Origin: Microvirga sp. KLBC 81
GTDB taxonomy: Bacteria; Pseudomonadota; Alphaproteobacteria; Rhizobiales; Beijerinckiaceae
NCBI RefSeq assembly: GCF_003075415.1
Contig: NZ_QDAH01000002.1
Span: 124,001-188,000, forward strand
Direction: 5' to 3'
DNA: 64,000 nt
Both the position numbers and the translations under genes were made by a program. The notes beneath the pieces were generated by a model. That model was not told where the DNA came from and did no database searches. It was given only the letters and a program-made list of their open reading frames with translations. Below are positions 26,390-34,305 of the stretch, piece by piece. Each line of letters begins with the position of its first letter. Position 1 is the first letter of the stretch.

Positions 26390-27544
26390 ATGTCGTCATC
26401 GCGTCTCCCGTGGTCGAAGCGCAGCCTGACCGCCCAGGCCATGGGCCATGTGGATCCGATCACGAAAGCGGTGGTGCCGCCGATCCATGTGGCGACCACC
26501 TATATCCGCGACGAGGACAATGCTTATTCCTCCGGCTACGTCTATGGCCGCCCGGACAACGCGACGATTCGTGAGGCTGAAGGCGTGCTGGCCATGCTGG
26601 AAGAGGCCGAGGCCGGCGCTCTCCTGTTTTCCTCCGGCATGGCAGCAGCCACCGCCGTGTTCCAGGCGCTGAATCCCGGCGATCACATCGTGGCCTCCAA
26701 AGTCATGTACTGGGCGCTGCGCAACTGGCTCATGACGGAGGCCGTGCGCTGGGGCCTTGCGGTCGATTTCGTGGAGACGGATGATCTCGATGCCGTCGCT
26801 AAGGCGGTCGTGCCGGGCCGGACCAAGCTCGTCTGGGTCGAGACGCCTTCCAATCCTCTCTGGACCATCACCGATATCGCAGCCGTTGCCGAGATTGCCC
26901 ATGCGGCAGGGGCACGACTGGCGGTGGATTCCACCACGGCTTCGCCGGTCCATACCCGTCCGCTCAACCTCGGCGCCGACATCGTCATGCATGCCGCGAC
27001 CAAGGTGCTCAACGGTCATTCGGATGTGGTAGCCGGTGCGCTCGCGGGCGCCACGGCCGACGAGTTCTGGGCGAGGATCGCCTCCATCCGCAAGATGCAG
27101 GGCGCGATCCTCGGTCCCTTCGAGGCCTACCTGCTCATGCGCGGCATGCGCACGCTCCATGTGCGCACGGCGGCGCAGGCAAAGAGCGCGCTCGACCTCG
27201 CGCAGCGCCTCTCCGCGCATTCGAAGGTGGCGCGGGTGCTCTATCCCGGCCTCCCGCAGCATCCCGGCCACGATATCGCCGCGCGGCAGATGGAGGGCGG
27301 ATTCGGATACATGCTTTCGATCCAGGTTACGGGCGGGGAGGCGGCTGCCATCAGCACGGCCGCGAAGGTGCGCCTGTGGAAAAGGGCGACATCGCTCGGC
27401 GGGGTGGAAAGCCTCGTCGAGCATCGCGCCTCCATCGAAGGCCCGGGAACGCCTTGCCCGCCCGATCTCTTGCGCCTCTCCACCGGCATCGAGGACGTGG
27501 AAGACCTCTACCGTGACCTCGACGAGGCGCTGCGGGCGTCGTGA
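26390..27544 (+). CDS. Cys/Met metabolism PLP-dependent enzyme (cystathionine gamma-synthase family)
   Basis: 384 residues. The pattern SSGMAAATAVFQAL, the cofactor-binding Asp in AVDSTTASPVHTRPL and the Schiff-base Lys in MHAATKVLNGHSDVVAGAL place it in the trans-sulfuration family. VDSTTASP replaces the more common VDNTFASP, and AATKVLNGH replaces SATKYIGGH, so it is a divergent member; whether it is a synthase, a lyase or a sulfhydrylase is not decided by sequence. Stands alone, with a strong GGAGG ribosome binding site and a repeat-rich gap behind it. Confidence 0.88.
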   Translation: MSSSRLPWSKRSLTAQAMGHVDPITKAVVPPIHVATTYIRDEDNAYSSGYVYGRPDNATIREAEGVLAMLEEAEAGALLFSSGMAAATAVFQALNPGDHIVASKVMYWALRNWLMTEAVRWGLAVDFVETDDLDAVAKAVVPGRTKLVWVETPSNPLWTITDIAAVAEIAHAAGARLAVDSTTASPVHTRPLNLGADIVMHAATKVLNGHSDVVAGALAGATADEFWARIASIRKMQGAILGPFEAYLLMRGMRTLHVRTAAQAKSALDLAQRLSAHSKVARVLYPGLPQHPGHDIAARQMEGGFGYMLSIQVTGGEAAAISTAAKVRLWKRATSLGGVESLVEHRASIEGPGTPCPPDLLRLSTGIEDVEDLYRDLDEALRAS

Positions 27545-27881
27545 ATCCCTTGCAGGCTGTCATCCCGGACGGAGCGCAGCGAAGATCCGGGATCGTGGTC
27601 AGGACGGGCACAGCCACTTCGACACTGTCATTCCCGCGCAGGCGGGAAACCAGAACCACTGACGGAGCCAAAACTTGCTCGACCTGCGGTTCTGGATCGC
27701 GGCCTTCGCCGGGATGACAGTGCCTTATTCTGCCACCGATCCCGGGTTCTGCTCCGCAGCCCCGGGATGACACAGGCTGTCGACGGGCGGGGATTCGTTG
27801 AGCCGGCTATCTTGATCCTGTCATAAAAGTTGTGCTTCCCTCTGGTTAAGGAACAACGTTCCATCAGAGGGAAACTATCTC
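27545..27881. repeat. Repeat-filled intergenic region (337 bases)
   Basis: Three successive palindromic units occupy most of this gap: TGTCATCCCGGA...GATCCGGGATC (about 27558-27594), a larger one from CACTGTCATTCCCG to CGGGATGACAGTG (about 27622-27723), and GATCCCGGGTT...CCCCGGGATGACA (about 27739-27772). They belong to the same family as 15398-15540. The last 100 bases carry a near-palindrome GGAACAACGTTCC at 27850-27862 just before the next gene. Confidence 0.65.
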
Positions 27882-29825
27882 ATGACATCGTCGATTACCC
27901 GCCGCCGCGTCCTTCAGACCGGCGTGGCCGCTGCCGCTCTCGCGGGCCTGCCCAATCTCGCCTGGGCAGCCGGTCCGGTGGTGAAGCTCCGCATCATGGA
28001 GACCACCGACCTTCACGTGAACATCTTCCCGTATGATTACTATCGCGACGCGGCCGACGACACGGTGGGGCTCGCGCGCACGGCGACCCTCGTGAAGGCG
28101 GCGCGGGGCGAGGCGAAGAACAGCCTGCTCTTCGACAACGGCGACATGATCCAGGGCTCGCCGCTGGGTGATTTCATCGCCTATCGCCGCGGCATGAAGG
28201 CTGGCGACGTGCATCCCATGGTCGCCGCCATGAACGAGCTCTCTTACGATTGCGGCACGCTCGGCAATCACGAGTTCAACTATGGCCTCGAGTTCCTGCA
28301 GAACTCACTGGGTGCTGCGAAATTCCCGCTGGTCTGCGCCAACGTCGTCAAGGCGAACGGCGAGCTGCTGCAGAAGCCCTGGCTCATTCTCGACCGCGAG
28401 TTCGTGGACGAGGCCGGAGCCAAGCAGACAATCAAGGTGGGCGTCATTGGCTTCGTGCCGCCGCAGATCGTGCAGTGGGACAAGTCGCATCTTGACGGCA
28501 AGGCCACCACTGTCGACATCGTCGATGCGGCGAACAAGCACGTGCCCGACCTGAAGAAGGCGGGCGCTGACATCGTCGTGGCACTCTGCCATTCCGGCAT
28601 CGCGGGCGGCGAGCGTAAAGGTGGTGAAGAGAACGCGGCGCTGCATCTGGCGAAGGTCGACGGCATCGACGTCATCCTCACCGGCCACCAGCACTTCGTG
28701 TTCCCCGGCGGCAAGGAGTTCAACAACATCCCGGGCGTCGACGTGAAGGCGGGCACGCTCCATGGCAAGCCTGCCGTGATGGCCGGCTTCTGGGGCAGCC
28801 ATCTGGGCGTGATCGATCTCGACCTGACGAAGGAAGGCGATGCCTGGAAGGTCGCGAGCTTCCGCACCGAGGCGCGCCCGATCTATGATCGCGTCGACCG
28901 CAAGGTGGTGGCGAAGGTGGATTCCGATGCGGCCGTGCTTGCGGCAGCCCAGGCCGATCACGACGCCACGCTGAAATACGTGCGTGAGCCGGTCGGCACG
29001 ACGGCAGTCCCGATCCACTCCTACTTCTCGCTCGTCTCTGATGATGCTTCCGTGAAGCTCGTGGCCGAGGCACAGGCCTGGTATGTGGCGGACCAGCTCA
29101 AGGCGTCTGCCTTCAAGGATCTTCCGATCCTGTCCGCGGCCGCGCCCTTCAAGGCCGGCGGACGCGGCGGCCCGACCTACTTCACCGACATCAAGCCCGG
29201 TCCGCTCGCCATCAAGGACATGGCGGACATCTACATCTATCCGAACACGATCCGCGTCGTGAAGGTGACGGGCGCGCAGGTGCGCGAGTGGCTCGAGCGT
29301 TCGGCGGGCATCTACAACCAGATCGACCCGGCAAAGGGCGGCGAGCAGGACCTCATCAATTCCAAGTTCCCGGCCTACAACTTCGACGTCATCGCGGGCG
29401 TGCAGTACAAGATCGATCCGACCCAAGCCTCGCGCTACGACAACGACGGCAAGCTCGTCGCTCCCGATGCGCACCGCATCAGAGATCTCACCTATAACGG
29501 CAAGCCCGTGACGGACGATCAGCAGTTCATCGTCGTGACGAACAACTACCGCGCGGGCGGTGGCGGCAACTTCCCGGGCAACGACGGCACGACCATCGTG
29601 TTCGAGGCGCCCGATCTCACCCGCGATGCGATCATGCGCTACATCATCGAGAAGAAGAAAGTCGCGCCGAAGGCCGACGGCTCCTGGTCGCTCGCAGTGC
29701 CCACCAGCGTCACCATGACCTTCACGACGGGTCCGAATGCAGCGGCCTATCAGCCGGCCGGCATCAAGGTCGAGAAGATGGGTGATGCGCCGGAAGGCTT
29801 CGTGAAGTATCGCATCGTCGGCTGA
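27882..29825 (+). CDS. cpdB: Periplasmic 2',3'-cyclic-nucleotide 2'-phosphodiesterase/3'-nucleotidase
   Basis: 647 residues. A twin-arginine type signal (ITRRRVLQTGVAAAALAGLP, cut near LAWAA) sends it to the periplasm. The metallophosphoesterase domain (about 35-330) shows all metal motifs: TTDLHVN, DNGDMIQGSP, TLGNHEFNYG, CHSGI and TGHQH. The C-terminal 5'-nucleotidase domain (about 370-570) has the substrate-binding region RAGGGGNFPG. It hydrolyses cyclic nucleotides and 3'-nucleotides to release phosphate and nucleosides. A typical terminator follows. Confidence 0.92.
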   Translation: MTSSITRRRVLQTGVAAAALAGLPNLAWAAGPVVKLRIMETTDLHVNIFPYDYYRDAADDTVGLARTATLVKAARGEAKNSLLFDNGDMIQGSPLGDFIAYRRGMKAGDVHPMVAAMNELSYDCGTLGNHEFNYGLEFLQNSLGAAKFPLVCANVVKANGELLQKPWLILDREFVDEAGAKQTIKVGVIGFVPPQIVQWDKSHLDGKATTVDIVDAANKHVPDLKKAGADIVVALCHSGIAGGERKGGEENAALHLAKVDGIDVILTGHQHFVFPGGKEFNNIPGVDVKAGTLHGKPAVMAGFWGSHLGVIDLDLTKEGDAWKVASFRTEARPIYDRVDRKVVAKVDSDAAVLAAAQADHDATLKYVREPVGTTAVPIHSYFSLVSDDASVKLVAEAQAWYVADQLKASAFKDLPILSAAAPFKAGGRGGPTYFTDIKPGPLAIKDMADIYIYPNTIRVVKVTGAQVREWLERSAGIYNQIDPAKGGEQDLINSKFPAYNFDVIAGVQYKIDPTQASRYDNDGKLVAPDAHRIRDLTYNGKPVTDDQQFIVVTNNYRAGGGGNFPGNDGTTIVFEAPDLTRDAIMRYIIEKKKVAPKADGSWSLAVPTSVTMTFTTGPNAAAYQPAGIKVEKMGDAPEGFVKYRIVG

Positions 29826-29849
29826 GCGCTCAGCGCTTGAAGATCGAAG

Positions 29850-29880
29850 CGGCCAGGCGAAACTCCTGGCCGTTTTCGTT
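29850..29880 (+). terminator. Intrinsic terminator after cpdB
   Basis: CGGCCAGG (29850-29857), loop of seven, CCTGGCCG (29865-29872), then TTTTCGTTT. Confidence 0.8.
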
Positions 29881-29896
29881 TGCGCGGTTGTTTCGG

Positions 29897-30787
29897 TCAG
29901 GGAAACGTGATCACGTCGGTGAGTTCGGGCTGCCTCTCTTTCCCCAGCCGCCTTTGCTTGGCAGCCAGGATAGTGCCGTTCAATTCACCGCCGAAAAGGA
30001 AGATCGCGCCCAAGGTGTAGAGGAAGATCAGCGCCACCATGGCGGTCGCGAGGCCGCCATAGGTGGAGGCATAGGCGCCCGGATAGAACTCGAGATACCA
30101 GCTGAAGCCGAAGCCTCCGAGAAGCCACAGGAAAAGCGTCACGCCGACACCCGGCAGCACGGAGCGGAAGCTGCGCCGTCCGGCAGGGACGAGCTTGTGG
30201 GCCAATATTAGGCCCACCACGATGACGAGGGTGGCCACGCCGATGCGCAGGAAAGCGATCAAGCCGTCGAAGGGCTGTAGCGCCGGCACCCATCGCAGGA
30301 TGCCGCGCCAGATGAAAGGCCCCAGAACCACGAGCAGAGCCATCGCCATGAGCACGAAGGCGCCGCCGATGACGAAGGCGATGGATTCGAGGCGTGTCAG
30401 CCACCAGGCACGGGTCTCGCGCACGTTATAGGCGCGGTTCAGACCGACTCTCAGGCTCTCGACGCCGCTCGACGCAAAATAGAGGGTCAGCACCACGCCT
30501 AAGGTGAGCACGTCGCTGCGCCGCCCGGTGAGGATGTTGTGCACCTCCCCGGCAATCGGGCCTGCAATCTCTTTCGGCCATGCTTCGAGAATGAGGTTGG
30601 CTACCTCATCGGCCAAGGTGCCGGTGCCGAACACACCCGCCAGCGCCGTGACCAGGATGAGAAAGGGGAACAACGAGGTCAGCACCGACAGCGCGATATG
30701 GCTTGCGATCGCCCAGGCGTCATGGAGCACGAAGCGGTTCATCGTGATCGCGAGCAGTTCGACATAGAGGCGCAGGCGTTTCAACAA
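29897..30787 (-). CDS. YihY/BrkB family inner membrane protein
   Basis: 296 residues with six hydrophobic segments. Landmarks are WAIASHIALSVLTSLFPFLILVT, FASSGVESLRVGLNRAYNV (the conserved SS..LN.AY) and GGLATAMVALIFLYTLGAIFLFGGELN. The start is a TTG at 30787, supported by GGAG six bases upstream; the first ATG would cut 16 conserved residues. Function of the family is unsettled (the old RNase BN label is wrong). Confidence 0.88.
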   Translation of the reverse strand: MLKRLRLYVELLAITMNRFVLHDAWAIASHIALSVLTSLFPFLILVTALAGVFGTGTLADEVANLILEAWPKEIAGPIAGEVHNILTGRRSDVLTLGVVLTLYFASSGVESLRVGLNRAYNVRETRAWWLTRLESIAFVIGGAFVLMAMALLVVLGPFIWRGILRWVPALQPFDGLIAFLRIGVATLVIVVGLILAHKLVPAGRRSFRSVLPGVGVTLFLWLLGGFGFSWYLEFYPGAYASTYGGLATAMVALIFLYTLGAIFLFGGELNGTILAAKQRRLGKERQPELTDVITFP

Positions 30788-30912
30788 TCAGGCTCCAGGG
30801 GGCTGGAGATGGTGCAGCGACGAAGAACAGGCAAGCTCGACAGGCGTGTCGAGCTTAACCGGGTTCCTGCCCCCAATCAGCTTTAAACGGCTCTCCTGGC
30901 GAACGTTCCAGC

Positions 30913-30933
30913 AAAAAGCCTCCCGGAGGAGGC
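30913..30933 (-). terminator. Terminator-like hairpin
   Basis: Minus strand GCCTCC, loop TCCG, GGAGGC, then TTTTT. No minus-strand gene lies immediately upstream, so it may belong to the adjacent repeat or to an unseen RNA. Confidence 0.45.
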
Positions 30934-30945
30934 CTTTGCCTTAAA

Positions 30946-30988
30946 GCATCGGACGTGAAAAGTGGACCTGCACTTTTGGGACCGATGC
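30946..30988. repeat. Nested palindromic repeat (GCATCGG...CCGATGC)
   Basis: GCATCGG (30946-30952) pairs with CCGATGC (30982-30988); inside, AAAAGTG pairs with CACTTTT. Same family as the element at 57411-57462. Confidence 0.65.
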
Positions 30989-31100
30989 TGTAGACAGGCG
31001 TTCTTGAACTGCCGCTCGACAGAAGAGGCCCGGGAGTGGCAGAAGGTCCCCTTCCGGGAGGTGTAGGCTTCCCATCCTGTTGCCTTGGTCCCCGCCCGAT

Positions 31101-31967
31101 ATGACCTCATCCTCTCTCGCCCGCCTCGCGCCTCCGCTCTTCGTCGTCATCTGGGCGACCGGGTTCATCGTGGCGCGGACGGTTGCGCCCTATGCCGATC
31201 CCCTCACCTTCCTCCTGGTCCGGTATCTCCTGGCACTCCTGGTGCTGGGGCTGATCGTCCTTGCCGTCAGGGCGCCCTGGCCGCGCACGGGACAGGAATG
31301 GAGGAACGGTCTCCTCGCCGGCGCCCTGCTGCACGGGTGCTACCTCGGCGGGGTGTTCTGGTCGGTGAAGCATGGACTTCCGGCCGGCATCTCCGCTTTG
31401 GTGGCAGGGCTCCAGCCCCTGGTGACGGGGGCACTGGCCGGACCTCTGCTGGGCGAGAGGGTCTCGCAACGCCGCTGGGCGGGGATCGGCCTCGGGTTCC
31501 TGGGAGCCGCGCTCGTCGTGGCGCCGAAGCTGGGGGATGGCGGCGTGCCTGTCTTCCCGCTTGTGATCTGCGTGCTCGGCATGCTCTCGATCACCTTCGG
31601 CACGATCTGGCAGAAGCGGGCAGGCAGCGCGCAGGATCTGCGGGTCAACGCCTTCGTACAATATATCGGCGCGGCAATCGTGACCCTGCCGATGGTTCTG
31701 CTGACGGAACAGGGGCGGATGGAATGGACGCTGCCGCTGATCGGGGCTCTCGCGTGGGCGGTCCTGGGCCTTTCCATCGGCGCCATCGGCCTGCTGCTGT
31801 TCCTCATCCGGCAGGGTGCCGTCGTCGGTGTGGCGACGCTGCTCTACCTCGTGCCTCCGGTCGCGGCCATCATGGCCTTCCTGCTGTTCGGGGAATCCTT
31901 AAGCCTGATCCAGATGGCCGGCATGGCCTGCGCGGCGCTGGGCGTCGCGGTGGCAAGCCGCAGCTGA
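31101..31967 (+). CDS. EamA/DMT family transporter
   Basis: 288 residues from ATG at 31101. Ten hydrophobic helices in two EamA repeats; the first begins PPLFVVIWATGFIVARTVAPYADPLTFLLVRY, cut here as FVVIWATGFIVAR and DPLTFLLVRYLLA. The second repeat ends with VPPVAAIMAFLLFGESLSLIQ, the usual EamA closing motif. Drug/metabolite exporters of this type move amino acids or other small molecules; substrate unknown. Confidence 0.9.
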   Translation: MTSSSLARLAPPLFVVIWATGFIVARTVAPYADPLTFLLVRYLLALLVLGLIVLAVRAPWPRTGQEWRNGLLAGALLHGCYLGGVFWSVKHGLPAGISALVAGLQPLVTGALAGPLLGERVSQRRWAGIGLGFLGAALVVAPKLGDGGVPVFPLVICVLGMLSITFGTIWQKRAGSAQDLRVNAFVQYIGAAIVTLPMVLLTEQGRMEWTLPLIGALAWAVLGLSIGAIGLLLFLIRQGAVVGVATLLYLVPPVAAIMAFLLFGESLSLIQMAGMACAALGVAVASRS

Positions 31968-31969
31968 CA

Positions 31970-31999
31970 ACAAAAAGCCCCAGGCGTGAGACCTGGGGC
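31970..31999 (-). terminator. Intrinsic terminator of the small SFPASDP gene
   Basis: Minus strand GCCCCAGG (31999-31992), loop of seven, CCTGGGGC (31984-31977), followed by TTTTTG. It lies 21 bases past the stop at 32021. Confidence 0.72.
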
Positions 32000-32020
32000 A
32001 TGCGTCATGAAAAACGAACC

Positions 32021-32185
32021 TTACTTCGTGATCTTCACGGAAACCGGGTCGCTCGCGGGAAAAGACTCTTCCACGCCTTCATCCAGCTTCTCGTCGAGAG
32101 ATTTCCTGGAATTCTCCGGCAGCTTCCTGTCATCGTGTTCGGATTTGTCGGGCGATTTGTCTTGATTGCGCATCTTGTCGTTCAT
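32021..32185 (-). CDS. Small acidic protein with SFPASDP motif
   Basis: 54 residues, too short for common gene callers. ATG at 32185 with GGAG 10 bases upstream; the sequence is polar (MNDKMRNQDKSPDK start) and ends LDEGVEESFPASDPVSV plus four residues. The E-E-SFPASDP-VS motif defines a family of very small bacterial proteins of unknown function that I recognise as widespread in Alphaproteobacteria. A one-mismatch EcfG-type promoter (32227-32251) and a clear terminator (31970-31999) bracket it, so it is a stand-alone transcription unit. Confidence 0.78.
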   Translation of the reverse strand: MNDKMRNQDKSPDKSEHDDRKLPENSRKSLDEKLDEGVEESFPASDPVSVKITK

Positions 32186-32226
32186 GCCGTGTCTCCATGG
32201 TGCTCAGAGGGTTCTGTCACCACGAC

Positions 32227-32251
32227 AACGCGGCATGACGGGCATCGATCC
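32227..32251 (-). promoter_or_regulatory. EcfG-like promoter (one mismatch)
   Basis: Minus strand GGATC (32251-32247), 16 bases, CGTT (32230-32227). Consensus is GGAAC-N16/17-CGTT. 41 bases upstream of the SFPASDP gene start. Confidence 0.35.
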
Positions 32252-32296
32252 CGACACACGAGGAAAAGGCGACGCTTTCGCGCCGCCTTTTTGAAC

Positions 32297-33385
32297 TTAC
32301 CGCTGGCCCTGCTGCTGATTGACGAAGTAGTCGAAGGGCAGCTCGGCGATGCGGAACCAGGTCAGCTCCTTCTCGCGGAAGGCGTTCCAGGAATCGAACA
32401 CCTTCTTGAACTTCGCGTTGGAGGCCGCGATCTCGCCGTAGAGCTTGAAGGCTTCCTTGTAGCTCTGCTCCATCACGTCCCGCGGGAAGGGGCGCAGCTG
32501 CACGCCCTGACCCACGAGACGGCGGATGGCATCGGCGTTCTGGGCGTCGTACTTGGCGACGCACATGGCGTTGGCTTCCGCGCAGGCCGCTTCGAGAACG
32601 GCCTTGTAGTGGGCAGGGAGCTCGTTCCACTTGCCCATGTTCACATAGAGGGAGGGCTGCGCGCCGCCTTCCCAGAAACCGGGATAATAATAGTACTTCG
32701 CGACCTTCACGAAGCCGAGCTTCTCGTCGTCATGCGGGCCGGAGAACTCCACCGCATCGAGCGTACCGCGTTCCAGCGCAGGGTAGATGTCGCCCGCAGC
32801 CAGCACCTGCGGCACCACGCCGAGCTTGGCCATGATCTGGCCGCCCATGCCGGCGATGCGCATCTTGAGGCCCTGCAGATCCGCAATGGAGTTGATCTCC
32901 TTCCGGAACCAGCCGCCCATTTGCGCGCCCGTCTGGCCCGCGGGAATCGGGAACACGTTGTAGTCCTTCATGAACTCGCGCATCAGCTCGAGGCCGCCGC
33001 CGTAATGCATCCACGCATTGTGCTGGCGCACGTTCATGCCCCACGGCACCGAGGTGTCGAACATGAAGGTCGGGTCCTTGCCGATGAAGAAGCTCGACAG
33101 GGTATAGGAGCACTCGATGGTGCCGTTCTGCGTGGCGTCGAGGGTCTGGAGCGCACCGACGATCTCGCCGGCCGCGAAGACCTGGATCTGGAACTTGTTG
33201 TCCGTCGCGGCTGCCACGCGCTTGGCGATCATCTCGCCCGCGCCATAGAGGGTGTCGAGGCTCTTAGGATACGCCGAGGACATGCGCCAGCGAATCTCGG
33301 GGTTGGCCTGCGCGATGGCGGGCGAGGCCACAGTACCGGCAGCAGCCGCCAAGCCTGCGCCTTTGAGAACTTTTCTTCTATCCAT
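32297..33385 (-). CDS. TRAP transporter substrate-binding protein (DctP family)
   Basis: 362 residues from ATG at 33385, with AGGA before it. A twin-arginine style signal (MDRRKVLKGAGLAAAAGTVA, cut at AIAQ) exports it to the periplasm. The DctP fold is shown by MIAKRVAAATDNKFQIQVF, LQGLKMRIAGMGGQIMAKLG (the conserved Arg that clamps a carboxylate) and GTLDAVEFSGPHDD. It resembles the TakP-type group that binds alpha-keto acids or lactate. No DctQ or DctM membrane subunit gene is in the window, so its partners must be encoded elsewhere. Confidence 0.9.
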   Translation of the reverse strand: MDRRKVLKGAGLAAAAGTVASPAIAQANPEIRWRMSSAYPKSLDTLYGAGEMIAKRVAAATDNKFQIQVFAAGEIVGALQTLDATQNGTIECSYTLSSFFIGKDPTFMFDTSVPWGMNVRQHNAWMHYGGGLELMREFMKDYNVFPIPAGQTGAQMGGWFRKEINSIADLQGLKMRIAGMGGQIMAKLGVVPQVLAAGDIYPALERGTLDAVEFSGPHDDEKLGFVKVAKYYYYPGFWEGGAQPSLYVNMGKWNELPAHYKAVLEAACAEANAMCVAKYDAQNADAIRRLVGQGVQLRPFPRDVMEQSYKEAFKLYGEIAASNAKFKKVFDSWNAFREKELTWFRIAELPFDYFVNQQQGQR

Positions 33386-33509
33386 GGGAGTTTCCTCGGT
33401 CGCTTTATTTCGGAAAAGCCATTTGGGCTGAACGATCAATAAAGCGGGAGGCGGGATCGTGTCACTCCACCTTCCGTCTGAGGTGTCTCTTTGGAGTTGG
33501 ACGGGTCCC

Positions 33510-33548
33510 GAAAAAGGATCGCCCCGGACAGTTTGCGCTTCCGGGGCG
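33510..33548 (-). terminator. Intrinsic terminator after the 33569 gene
   Basis: Minus strand CGCCCCGGA (33548-33540), loop, TCCGGGGCG (33528-33520), then CCTTTTT. Confidence 0.72.
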
Positions 33549-33568
33549 AAAGGGGAGTGATCGGATTA

Positions 33569-34183
33569 TCAGCGCTCTTCGGAGCCTCCCTTGGAGAGGG
33601 GACGCCGGTGCTGTCCCTCGCCAGCGCGCGCGGAGCGCTTCGGAGGCTTCTCGTCACCCGTGGAGGATTGCGAGCGCCCGCCGGACTGGCTCGCTGTCGG
33701 ATGACCGCGCACGAGGGTTCCTTTCGGCACATCCACGGCAGTGCCGGGAGCCGGCACGCGCTTGCGCGAGGTTGCACCGCCGCTCATGCCGGTGGGGCCT
33801 GTTCCGGCGTTCGTCTGCGCTGAGCGAGGAGCAGGGCTCTTCTGCGCCGTCGTCGTCACGCCCTCCGCAATCTCCTCGTTGGACATCTGGAAGCCAGCGC
33901 CGTCATCCTCCTCTTCCGGCACTTCCTTGAAGGAGCGGATGCCGGCATTGGAGCCGCTCGTCACGCGCCCATCATCGACGTGATCGATGTCGAGATCGGG
34001 ATCGAGCTTCTTCGACGCGCCCATCACGCCAGTGGCTTTTGCCGCAGCACGCTTGGCATTGCCGACATCATTGCGCTGGGTCGGGCCTGCGACGAAATCA
34101 TCACCGCCCTCATTCTGGGCCAGCTCGTTCATCACCTCATCCACATCCGGTTCGGGGGGATTTCCGCGCTTGTCTCGCGCCAT
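33569..34183 (-). CDS. Disordered hydrophilic protein, putative general-stress product
   Basis: 204 residues, no known domain. Low in hydrophobic residues, rich in Gly, Ser, Asp, Glu, Lys and Arg; the acidic N-terminal half (EPDVDEVMNELAQNEGGDDF) changes to a basic Ser/Gly/Arg tail. No signal peptide or helix. AGAGGA ribosome binding site upstream of the ATG. It is a single-gene unit with an exact EcfG-type promoter (34244-34268) and a terminator (33510-33548). Function unknown; composition is like other stress-induced disordered proteins. Confidence 0.68.
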   Translation of the reverse strand: MARDKRGNPPEPDVDEVMNELAQNEGGDDFVAGPTQRNDVGNAKRAAAKATGVMGASKKLDPDLDIDHVDDGRVTSGSNAGIRSFKEVPEEEDDGAGFQMSNEEIAEGVTTTAQKSPAPRSAQTNAGTGPTGMSGGATSRKRVPAPGTAVDVPKGTLVRGHPTASQSGGRSQSSTGDEKPPKRSARAGEGQHRRPLSKGGSEER

Positions 34184-34243
34184 CGGATATTCCTCTTCTT
34201 AGGTTTAAGGTGGGCTGGAGAAAGCCCGCGAGTCTTGGAAAGC

Positions 34244-34268
34244 AACGACCTGTCGAAAGAGGGGTTCC
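34244..34268 (-). promoter_or_regulatory. EcfG-type general stress promoter (exact match)
   Basis: Minus strand GGAAC (34268-34264), 16 bases, CGTT (34247-34244), 61 bases before the ATG at 34183. It partly overlaps the hairpin that ends the DUF4142 gene. Confidence 0.62.
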
Positions 34269-34300
34269 GGCCCCGCATCATGCAAACAAGCGGGGCCGGA
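34265..34300 (-). terminator. Hairpin after the DUF4142 gene
   Basis: TTCCGGCCCCGC and GCGGGGCCGGAA form a 12-base stem three or more bases past the stop. The T run is weak on both strands, so efficiency is uncertain. Confidence 0.5.
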
Positions 34301-34305
34301 AATGT

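Larger units (their letters stand above)
30788..31100. other. Intergenic region with terminator-like hairpin and palindromic repeat
   Basis: 313 bases between divergent yihY and the EamA gene. It contains a minus-strand hairpin with T run (30913-30933) and the 30946-30988 repeat. A GGAAC-N15-CGTT sequence lies near 30887-30910 on the minus strand, one base short of the EcfG spacing. No gene seen. Confidence 0.5.

Noticed and set aside
27545-27881. CRISPR array
   Set aside because: The repeated palindromes differ in length and sequence and have no regular spacers; they are dispersed intergenic repeats. No cas genes.
30887-30910. EcfG promoter for yihY (GGAAC-N15-CGTT)
   Set aside because: The spacer is 15, shorter than the accepted 16-17, and it is about 100 bases from the start.
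31085-33442. Plus-strand 785-codon frame across EamA and the TRAP gene
   Set aside because: It runs through two well-supported genes on both strands and shows no domain; it is a high-GC shadow frame.
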